This document shows positions 1 to 8,200 of a stretch of DNA of 64,000 nt, piece by piece. Location of the stretch: assembly GCF_964355755.1 (NCBI RefSeq), contig NC_092675.1, forward strand, positions 12,725,312-12,789,311. Reading direction: 5' to 3'. This DNA is from Antedon mediterranea (taxonomy: Eukaryota > Echinodermata > Crinoidea > Comatulida > Antedonidae). Below the pieces are notes generated by a model. The model was given only the letters and a program-made list of their open reading frames with translations, was not told where the DNA came from and did not search any database. The position numbers and the translations under genes are program-made. Every line of letters starts with the position of its first letter. Within the stretch, counting starts at the first letter, position 1.

Positions 1-21
1 CTTCAAATCGCATTTGGAAAC

Positions 22-109
22 GTTTTAGACCATTTTGTGATTTTCGAAAAAACTTGTTAACATAAAAACATGAAAGTGCTTAGAATAGCTTCAAATCGTA
101 TTTGGAGAC
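22..109 (+). repeat. Type A monomer (88 bp), representative copy
   Basis: This is the commonest unit. In order it holds GTTTTAGACC, ATTTTGTGAT, the palindrome TTTTCGAAAA, CTTGTTAACATAAAAAC (with the palindrome GTTAAC), a variable CACCAAAG/CACGAAAG/CATGAAAG, TGCTTAGAATAGCTT, and the small dyad CAAAT-CGC-ATTTG before GGAGAC. This copy has CATGAAAG and CGT in the dyad loop. Common A variants are TTTTTGAAAA for TTTTCGAAAA, CTTATCAAC for CTTGTTAAC, CTTTTTAAC, GACCAATTTG for GACCATTTTG, and CAAATCACATTTG. Neighbouring A units at 1 and 110 give the same 88-bp step. Confidence 0.95.
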
Positions 110-197
110 GTTTTAGACCATTTTGTGATTTTCGAAAAAACTTGTTAACATAAAAACACCAATGTGCTTAGAATAGCTTCAAATCGCATTTTGAGAC

Positions 198-275
198 GTT
201 CTAGACCATTTTGTGCATTTCGATGAAACTTGGTTACACAAAAACATCAAAGTGCTTAAAATCACATTATAAACC
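198..275 (+). repeat. Type B monomer (78 bp), representative copy
   Basis: B differs from A by GTGCATTTCGATGAAACTTG in the middle, TTACACAAAAACATCAAAG after it, and an ending AAAATCACATTATAAACC (CC changes to TC or ATCC in some copies). It is 10 bp shorter than A because the segment AGCTTCAAAT is missing between AGAAT and CGCATT. This copy begins GTTCTAGACC, a private T-to-C change in the box. B is nearly always followed by C and then D, so the three behave as one cassette. Confidence 0.93.
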
Positions 276-362
276 ATTTTAGACCATTTTGAGCATTTCG
301 ATAACACTTTTCACACAAAAACATCAAAGAGCACAAAATAGCTTAATATCGTATTTAAAAAC
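276..362 (+). repeat. Type C monomer (87 bp), representative copy
   Basis: C carries GACCATTTTGAGCATTTCG, ATAACACTTTTCACAC, then AAAAACATCAAAGAGCACA, AAATAGCTTAATATCG and TATTTAAAAAC. The GAGCAC string replaces the GTGCTT of A and is a clean tag for counting: I find roughly 110 C or E units in the window. Examples of GAGCAC lie near 329, 1,017, 1,517, 2,466, 2,896, 3,738 and 3,990, and continue to about 63,900. This copy begins ATTTTAGACC, a variant shared with other blocks that also carry CATGAAAG in the A unit upstream. Confidence 0.93.
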
Positions 363-449
363 GTTTTAGACCATTTTGAGCATTTCGACAAAACTTTTTC
401 ACACAAAACACCAAAGTGCTTAGAATAGCTTCAAATCGCATTTGGAGAC
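363..449 (+). repeat. Type D monomer (87 bp), representative copy
   Basis: D has GACCATTTTGAGCATTTCG, ACAAAACTTTTTCACAC, then AAAACACCAAAGTGCTTAG, and returns to the A-like tail ending GGAGAC. Two sub-forms alternate: ATTTCGACAAAAC and ATTTAGACAAAAC. A related form, AAAATACCAAAG after a B ending ATAAATC, occurs for example at 4,191-4,270. D closes the B-C-D trimer (78+87+87 = 252 bp) and hands back to a run of A units. Confidence 0.92.
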
Positions 450-626
450 GTTTTAGACCATTTTGTGATTTTCGAAAAAACTTGTTAACATAAAAACATC
501 AAAGTGTACAGAATAACTTCAAATCGCATTTGGAGACCGTTTTAGGCCAATTTGTGATTTTCGAAAAAACATGTTAACCTAAAAATACCAAAGTGTTTAG
601 AATAGCTTCAAATCGCATTTGGAGAC

Positions 627-704
627 GTTTTAGACCATTTTGTGATTTTCGACAAAACTTGTTAACATAAAAACACCAAAGTGCTTCAAATCGCATTTGG
701 AGAC
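627..704 (+). repeat. Short A monomer (78 bp), first of many
   Basis: This A unit lacks the 10 bp AGAATAGCTT, giving GTGCTTCAAATCGCATTTGG. The lost piece lies between two copies of GCTT ten bases apart, which suggests slippage. A further G loss gives a 77-bp form ending CATTTGAGAC (for example 1,133-1,209). Both forms always precede an A unit with GACCAATTTG and TTTTTGAAAA. Confidence 0.88.
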
Positions 705-2075
705 ATTTTAGACCAATTTGTGATTTTTGAAAAAACTTGTTAACATAAAAACACCAAAGTGCTTACAATAGCTTCAAATCGTATTTGGAGACGTTTTAGA
801 CCATTTTGTGATTTTCGAAAAAACTTGTTAACATAAAAACACCAAAGTACTTAGAATAGCTTCAAATCGCATTTTGAGACGTTTTAGACCATTTTATGCA
901 TTTCGATGAAACTTGGTTACACAAAAACATCAATGTGCTTAAATTCACATTATAATCCGTTTTAGACCATTTTGAGCATTTCGATAACACTTTTCACACA
1001 AAAACATCAAAGAGCACAAAATAGCTTAATATCGTATTTAAAAACGTTTTAGACCATTTTGAGCATTTAGACAAAACTTTTTCACACAAAACACCAAAGT
1101 GTTTAGAATAGCTTCAAATCGCATTTGGAGACGTTTTAGACCATTTTGTGATTTTCGAAAAAACTTGTTAACATAAAAACACCAAAGTGCTTCAAATCGC
1201 ATTTGAGACATTTTAGACCAATTTGTGATTTTTGAAAAAACTTGTTAACATAAAAACACCAAAGTGCTTACAATAGCTTCAAATCGTATTTGGAGACGTT
1301 TTAGACCATTTTGTGATTTTCGAAAAAACTTGTTAACATAAAAACACCAGAGTACTTAGAATAGCTTCAAATCGCATTTGGAGACGTTTTAGACCATTTT
1401 ATGCATTTCGATGAAACTTGGTTACACAAAAACATCAAAGTGCTTAAAATCACATTATAATCCGTTTTAGACCATTTTGAGCATTTCGATAACACTTTTC
1501 ACACAAAAACATCAAAGAGCACAAAATAGCTTAATATCGTATTTAAAAACTTTTTAGACCATTTTGAGCATTTCGACAAAACTTTTTCACACAAAACACC
1601 AAAGTGCTTAGAATAGCTTCAAATCGCATTTGGAGACGTTTTAGACCATTTTGTGATTTTCGAAAAAAATTGTTAACATAAAAACATCAAAGTGTACAGA
1701 ATAGCTTCAAATCGCATTTGGAGACCGTTTTAGGCCAATTTGTGATTTTCGAAAAAACTTGTTAACCTAAAAATACCAAAGTGTTTAGAATAGCTTCAAA
1801 TCGCATTTGGAGACGTTTTAGACCATTTTGTGATTTTCGAAAAAACTTGTTAACATAAAAACACCAAAGTGCTTAGAATAGCTTCAAATCGCATTTGGAG
1901 ACATTTTAGACCAATTTGTGATTTTCGAAAAAACTTATCAACATAAAAACACCAAAGGGTTTAGAATATCTTCAAATCGCATTTGGAGACGTTTTAGACC
2001 ATTTTGTGATTTTCGAAAAAACTTGTTAACATAAAAACACCAAAGTGCTTAGAATAGCTTCAAATCGCATTTGGA

Positions 2076-2158
2076 GACGTTTTAGACCAATTTGTGATTT
2101 TCGAAAAAACTTATCAACATAAAAACACCAAAGGGTTTAGAATAGCTTCATTTGGAGA
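2076..2158 (+). repeat. A monomer with 7-bp deletion in the dyad
   Basis: In this A unit CAAATCGCATTTGG is reduced to CATTTGG, so the CAAAT-CGC-ATTTG dyad is destroyed; the unit also has CTTATCAAC and GGGTTTAG. The same form is found near 22,230, 33,258, 36,198, 42,546 and 60,742. It is always followed by an A unit with GTGATTTTGAAAAAAC, which lacks the C of the TTTTCGAAAA palindrome. Boundaries of this entry are good to a few bases. Confidence 0.78.
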
Positions 2159-2840
2159 CGTTTTAGACCATTTTGTGATTTTGAAAAAACTTGTTAACAT
2201 AAAAACACCAAAGTGCTTAGAATAGCTTCAAATCGCATTTGGAGACGTTTTAGACCATTTTGTGATTTTCGAAAAAACTTGTTAACATAAAAACACCAAA
2301 GTGCTTAGAATAGCTTCAAATCGTATTTGGAGACGTTTTAGACCATTTTGAGATTTTCGAAAAAACTTGGTTACACAAAAACATCAAAGTGCTTAAAATC
2401 ACATTATAAACCGTTTTAGACCATTTTGAACATTTCGATAACACTTTTCACACAAAAACATCAAAGAGCACAAAATAGCTTAATATCGTATTTAAAAACG
2501 TTTTAGACCATTTTGAGCATTTCGACAAAACTTTTTCACACAAAACACCAAAGTGCTTAGAATAGCTTCAAATCGCATTTGGAGACGTTTTAGACCAATT
2601 TGTGATTTTCGAAAAAACTTTTTAACATAAAAACACCAAAGTGCTTAGAATAGCTTCAAATCACATTTGGAAACGTTTTAGACCATTTTGTGATTTTCGA
2701 AAAAACTTGTTAACATAAAAACACGAAAGTGCTTAGAATAGCTTCAAATCGCATTTGGAAACGTTTTAGACCATTTTGTGATTTTCGAAAAAAATTGTTA
2801 ACATAAAAACACCAAAGTGCTTAGAATCACATTATAAACC

Positions 2841-3014
2841 GTTTTAGACCATTTTGAGCATTTCGATAACAATTTTCACACAAAAACATCAAAGAGCACA
2901 AAATAGCTTAATATCGTATTTAAAAATGTTTTAGACCATTTTGAGCATTTAGATAAAACTTTTTCACACAAAACACCAAAGTGCTTAGAATAGCTTCAAA
3001 TCGCATTTGGAGAC
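2841..3014 (+). repeat. E-F dimer (87+87 bp), representative copy
   Basis: E (2,841-2,927) is like C but has ATAACAATTTTCAC for ATAACACTTTTCAC and ends TATTTAAAAAT. F (2,928-3,014) is like D but has ATTTAGATAAAAC. The unit before E ends GTGCTTAGAATCACATTATAAACC-like, that is an A unit with a B-type tail, so E-F never needs a full B. About 30 E-F dimers occur, concentrated in 2.8-9.6, 14.6-16.8, 25.6-27.8 and 37-58 kb, and absent from the stretches rich in the TGTACAG/TTTTAGGCC series. Confidence 0.88.
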
Positions 3015-3416
3015 GTTTTAGACCATTTTGTGATTTTTGAAAAAACTTGTTAACATAAAAACACCAAAGTGTTAGAATAGCTTCAAATCACATTTGGAGA
3101 CGTTTCAGACCATTTTGTGATTTTCGAAAAAACTTGTTAACATAAAAACACGAAAGTGCTTAGAATAGCTTCAAATCGAATTTGGAAACGTTTTAGACCA
3201 TTTTGTGATTTTCGAAAAAACTTGTTAACATAAAAACACGAAAGTGCTTAGAATAGCTTCAAATCGCATTTGGAAACGTTTTAGACCATTTTGTGATTTT
3301 CGAAAAAAATTGTTAACATAAAAACACCAAAGTGTTTAGAATAGCTTCAAATCGCATTTGGAGACGTTTTAGACCAATTTGTGATTTTCGAAAAAACTTA
3401 TCAACATAAAAACACC

Positions 3417-5275
3417 AAATCGCATTTGGAGACGTTTTAGACCATTTTGTGATTTTGAAAAAACTTGTTAACATAAAAACACCAAAGTGCTTAGAAAAGC
3501 TTCAAATCGCATTTGGAGACGTTTTAGACCATTTTGTGATTTTCGAAAAAACTTGTTAACATAAAAACACCAAAGTGCTTAGAATAGCTTCAAATCGTAT
3601 TTGGAGACGTTTTAGACCATTTTGAGATTTTCGAAAAAACTTGGTTACACAAAAACATCAAAGTGCTTAAAATCACATTATAAACCGTTTTAGACCATTT
3701 TGAGAATTTCGATAACACTTTTCACACAAAAACATCAAAGAGCACAAAATAGCTTAATATCGTATTTAAAAACGTTTTAGACCATTTTGAGCATTTCGAC
3801 AAAACTTTTTCACACAAAACACCAAAGTGCTTAGAATAGCTTCAAATCGCATTTGGAGACGTTTTAGACCAATTTGTGCATTTCGATGAAACTTGATTAC
3901 ACAAAAACATCAAAGTGCTTAAAATCACATTATAAACCGTTTTAGACCATTTTGAGCATTTCGATAACACTTTTCACACAAAAACATCAAAGAGCACAAA
4001 ATAGCTTAATATCGTATTTAAAAACGTTTTAGACCATTTTGAGCATTTAGACAAAACTTTTTCACACAAAACACCAAAGTGCTTAGAATAGCTTCAAATC
4101 GCATTTGGAGACGTTTTAGACCATTTTGTGCATTTCGATGAAACTTGGTTACACAAAAACATCAAAGTGCTTAAAATCACATTATAAATCGTTTTAGACC
4201 ATTTTGAGCATTTCGACAAAACTTTTTCACACAAAATACCAAAGTGCTTAGAATAGCTTCAAATCGCATTTGGAGACGTTTTAGACCATTTTGTGATTTT
4301 CGAAAAAACTTTTTAACATAAAAACACCAAAGTGCTTAGAATAGCTTCAAATCACATTTGGAGACATTTTAGACCATAAGTGCTTAGAATCACATTATAA
4401 ACCGTTTTAGACCATTTTGAGCATTTCGATAACAATTTTCACACAAAAACATCAAAGAGCACAAAATAGCTTAATATCGTATTTAAAAATGTTTTAGACC
4501 ATTTTGAGCATTTAGATAAAACTTTTTCACACAAAACACCAAAGTGCTTAGAATAGCTTCAAATCGCATTTGGAGACGTTTTAGACCAATTTGTGATTTT
4601 TGAAAAAACTTGTTAACATAAAAACACCAAAGTGCTTAGAATAGCTTCAAATCACATTTGGAGACGTTTTAGACCATTTTGTGATTTTGAACAAACTTGT
4701 TAACATAAAAACACCAAAGTGCTTAGAATAGCTTCAAATCGTATTTGGAGACGTTTTAGACCATTTTGAGATTTTCGAAAAAACTTGGTTACACAAAAAC
4801 ATCAAAGTGCTTAAAATCACATTATAAACCGTTTTAGACCATTTTGAGCATTTCGATAACACTTTTCACACAAAAACATCAAAGAGCACAAAATAGCTTA
4901 ATATCGTATTTAAAAACGTTTTAGACCATTTTGAGCATTTCGACTAAACTTTTTCACACAAAACACCAAAGTGCTTAGAATAGCTTCAAATCGCATTTGG
5001 AGACGTTTTAGACCAATTTGTGCATTTCGATGAAACTTGATTACACAAAAACATCAAAGTGCTTAAAATCACATTATAAACCGTTTTAGACCATTTTGAG
5101 CATTTCGATAACACTTTTCACACAAAAACATCAAAGAGCACAAAATAGCTTAATATCGTATTTAAAAACGTTTTAGACCATTTTGAGCATTTAGACAAAA
5201 CTTTTTCACACAAAACACCAAAGTGCTTAGAATAGCTTCAAATCGCATTTGGAGACGTTTTAGACCATTTTGTGC
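3417..5275 (+). repeat. 1.9-kb block locally duplicated at 6,261-8,119
   Basis: Offset 2,844 bp aligns this stretch with 6,261-8,119. Both copies hold the same series, including the 38-bp mini-monomer (4,366 and 7,210), TTTTGAACAAAC (near 4,687 and 7,531) and the GAGAATTTCG variant of C (near 3,702 and 6,546). Homology fades on the left where this copy lacks GGGTTTAGAATAGCTT and on the right at the B unit (CTTGATTAC here, CTTGGTTAC there). Private marks are GACTAAAC near 4,943 here and GACTATTTTG near 6,371 in the other copy. Confidence 0.8.
4366..4403 (+). repeat. 38-bp mini-monomer (deleted A unit), first of 11
   Basis: An A unit with a B-type tail has lost 40 bp from its middle, leaving GACCATAAGTGCTTAGAATC and then ACATTATAAACC. 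It is always preceded by an A unit with CAAATCACATTTG and always followed by an E-F dimer. The other starts are 7,210, 9,386, 19,781, 30,809, 38,852, 45,344, 47,357, 51,230, 53,406 and 58,569. Some begin ATTTTAGACC, others GTTTTAGACC. The constant surroundings show one origin, spread by block duplication. Confidence 0.9.
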
Positions 5276-8200
5276 ATTTCGATGAAACTTGATTACACAA
5301 AAACATCAACGTGCTTAAAATCACATTATAAACCGTTTTAGACCATTTTGAGCATTTCGATAACACTTTTCACACAAAAACATCAAAGAGCACAAAATAG
5401 CTTAATATCGTATTTAAAAACGTTTTAGACCATTTTGAGCATTTAGACAAAACTTTTTCACACAAAACACCAAAGTGCTTAGAATAGCTTCAAATCGCAT
5501 TTGGAGACGTTTTAGACCATTTTGTGCATTTCGATGAAACTTGGTTACACAAAAACATCAAAGTGCTTAAAATCACATTATAAATCGTTTTAGACCATTT
5601 TGAGCATTTCGACAAAACTTTTTCACACAAAATACCAAAGGGCTTAGAATAGCTTCAAATCGCATTTGGAGACGTTTTAGACCATTTTGTGATTTTCGAA
5701 AAAACTTTTTAACATAAAAAGACCAAAGTGCTTAGAATAGCTTCAAATCACATTTGGAGACGTTTTAGACCATTTTGTGATTTTCGAAAAAACTTGTTAA
5801 CATAAAAACACGAAAGTGCTTAGAATAGCTTCAAATCGCATTTGGAAACGTTTTAGACCATTTTGTGATTTTCGAAAAAAATTGTTAACATAAAAACACC
5901 AAAGTGCTTAGAATCACATTATAAACCGTTTTAGACCATTTTGAGCATTTCGATAACAATTTTCACACAAAAACATCAAAGAGCACAAAATAGCTTAATA
6001 TCGTATTTAAAAATGTTTTAGACCATTTTGAGCATTTAGATAAAACTTTTTCACACAAAACACCAAAGTGCTTAGAATAGCTTCAAATCGCATTTGGAGA
6101 CGTTTTAGACCATTTTGTGATTTTTGAAAAAACTTGTTAACATAAAAACACCAAAGTGCTTAGAATAGCTTCAAATCACATTTGGAGACGTTTTAGACCA
6201 TTTTGTGATTTTCGAAAAAACTTATCAACATAAAAACACCAAAGGGTTTAGAATAGCTTCAAATCGCATTTGGAGACGTTTTAGACCATTTTGTGATTTT
6301 GAAAAAACTTGTTAACATAAAAACACCAAAGTGCTTAGAATAGCTTCAAATCGCATTTGGAGACGTTTTAGACTATTTTGTGATTTTCGAAAAAACTTGT
6401 TAACATAAAAACACCAAAGTGCTTAGAATAGCTTCAAATCGTATTTGGAGACGTTTTAGACCATTTTGAGATTTTCGAAAAAACTTGGTTACACAAAAAC
6501 ATCAAAGTGCTTAAAATCACATTATAAACCGTTTTAGACCATTTTGAGAATTTCGATAACACTTTTCACACAAAAACATCAAAGAGCACAAAATAGCTTA
6601 ATATCGTATTTAAAAACGTTTTAGACCATTTTGAGCATTTCGACAAAACTTTTTCACACAAAACACCAAAGTGCTTAGAATAGCTTCAAATCGCATTTGG
6701 AGACGTTTTAGACCAAATTGTGCATTTCGATGAAACTTGATTACACAAAAACATCAAAGTGCTTAAAATCACATTATAAACCGTTTTAGACCATTTTGAG
6801 CATTTCGATAACACTTTTCACACAAAAACATCAAAGAGCACAAAATAGCTTAATATCGTATTTAAAAACGTTTTAGACCATTTTGAGCATTTAGACAAAA
6901 CTTTTTCACACAAAACACCAAAGTGCTTAGAATAGCTTCAAATCGCATTTGGAGACGTTTTAGACCATTTTGTGCATTTCGATGAAACTTGGTTACACAA
7001 AAACATCAAAGTGCTTAAAATCACATTATAAATCGTTTTAGACCATTTTGAGCATTTCGACAAAACTTTTTCACACAAAATACCAAAGTGCTTAGAATAG
7101 CTTCAAATCGCATTTGGAGACGTTTTAGACCATTTTGTGATTTTCGAAAAAACTTTTTAACATAAAAACACCAAAGTGCTTAGAATAGCTTCAAATCACA
7201 TTTGGAGACATTTTAGACCATAAGTGCTTAGAATCACATTATAAACCGTTTTAGACCATTTTGAGCATTTCGATAACAATTTTCACACAAAAACATCAAA
7301 GAGCACAAAATAGCTTAATATCGTATTTAAAAATGTTTTAGACCATTTTGAGCATTTAGATAAAACTTTTTCACACAAAACACCAAAGTGCTTAGAATAG
7401 CTTCAAATCGCATTTGGAGACGTTTTAGACCAATTTGTGATTTTTGAAAAAACTTGTTAACATAAAAACACCAAAGTGCTTAGAATAGCTTCAAATCACA
7501 TTTGGAGACGTTTTAGACCATTTTGTGATTTTGAACAAACTTGTTAACATAAAAACACCAAAGTGCTTAGAATAGCTTCAAATCGTATTTGGAGACGTTT
7601 TAGACCATTTTGAGATTTTCGAAAAAACTTGGTTACACAAAAACATCAAAGTGCTTAAAATCACATTATAAACCGTTTTAGACCATTTTGAGCATTTCGA
7701 TAACACTTTTCACAAAAAAACATCAAAGAGCACAAAATAGCTTAATATCGTATTTAAAAACGTTTTAGACCATTTTGAGCATCTCGACAAAACTTTTTCA
7801 CACAAAACACCAAAGTGCTTAGAATAGCTTCAAATCGCATTTGGAGACGTTTTAGACCAATTTGTGCATTTCGATGAAACTTGATTACACAAAAACATCA
7901 AAGTGCTTAAAATCACATTATAAACCGTTTTAGACCATTTTGAGCATTTCGATAACACTTTTCACACAAAAACATCAAAGAGCACAAAATAGCTTAATAT
8001 CGTATTTAAAAACGTTTTAGACCATTTTGAGCATTTAGACAAAACTTTTTCACACAAAACACCAAAGTGCTTAGAATGGCTTCAAATCGCATTTGGAGAC
8101 GTTTTAGACCATTTTGTGCATTTCGATGAAACTTGGTTACACAAAAACATCAAAGTGCTTAAAATCACATTATAAATCGTTTTAGACCATTTTGAGCATT

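Larger units (their letters stand above)
1..589 (+). repeat. Array start: A-A-A-B-C-D-A-A segment
   Basis: The window opens in the middle of the array, so this is not an array edge. It has two A units (the first with CACATGAAAG), an A with the tail CATTTTGAGAC, then B, C, D, an 89-bp A with TGTACAGAATAAC, and an A with TTTTAGGCC. The same ordered markers, CATGAAAG then CAATGTGC then CATTTTGAGAC then ATTTTAGACC, recur near 12,480, 17,948, 20,569, 23,509, 28,976, 31,597, 34,537 and 63,207. The nearest relative over this stretch is therefore one of those blocks. Confidence 0.8.
276..958 (+). repeat. Higher-order unit of eight monomers (683 bp)
   Basis: Phasing on the GTTTTAGACC box gives starts at 276 (C), 363 (D), 450 (A, 89 bp), 539 (A with TTTTAGGCC), 627 (short A, 78 bp), 705 (A, TTTTTGAAAA), 793 (A) and 881 (B). 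Their lengths sum to 683 bp and the next C starts at 959. The next unit, 959-1,463, is 505 bp and has lost the 89-bp A and the TTTTAGGCC A. Higher-order units therefore vary in length by whole monomers. The marker series (TGTACAG, TTTTAGGCC, GTGCTTCAAATC, CTTACAATAG, GTACTTAG, B with ATAATCC, C, D) recurs in the same order at many places, for example near 10,500, 12,900, 18,370, 21,000, 23,940, 29,400, 32,030, 34,970 and 54,540. Confidence 0.88.
590..2607 (+). repeat. 2.0-kb block duplicated at 59,184-61,201
   Basis: This block matches 59,184-61,201 at a constant offset of 58,594 bp. Rare variants shared at that exact offset include CAATGTGCTTAAATTCAC (931 and 59,525) and CACCAGAGTACTTAG (CCAG at 1,347 and 59,941). 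I saw differences near 876 (CATTTTGAGAC versus CATTTGGAGAC), at about 1,359 versus 59,953 (AGAATAG versus AGTATAG) and near 2,429 (GAACATTT versus GAGCATTT). At the right end the A unit switches to CTTTTTAAC here and TTTTTGAAAA there. It holds A runs, short A units and B-C-D cassettes. Confidence 0.8.
1863..4138 (+). repeat. 2.3-kb block duplicated at 42,261-44,536
   Basis: This block matches 42,261-44,536 at offset 40,398. It overlaps the block shared with 59-61 kb, so the two duplications are nested. Shared rare marks include GTGTTAGAATAG followed by GTTTCAGACC (3,102 and 43,500), CAAATCGAATTTGG, and the fused CACCAAATCGCATTTGG near 3,413 and 43,811, where GGGTTTAGAATAGCTT is lost. Differences seen: AGAAAAGC near 3,495 versus AGAATAGC, and ATAAAAAC near 2,798 versus TTAAAAAC near 43,201. 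Confidence 0.8.

Noticed and set aside
198-275. CENP-B box in type B units (TTTCGATGAAACTTGGT)
   Set aside because: It matches the TTCG and central A of the known box, but has TTGG where CGGG is needed. The array is AT-rich, so a partial match is expected by chance.
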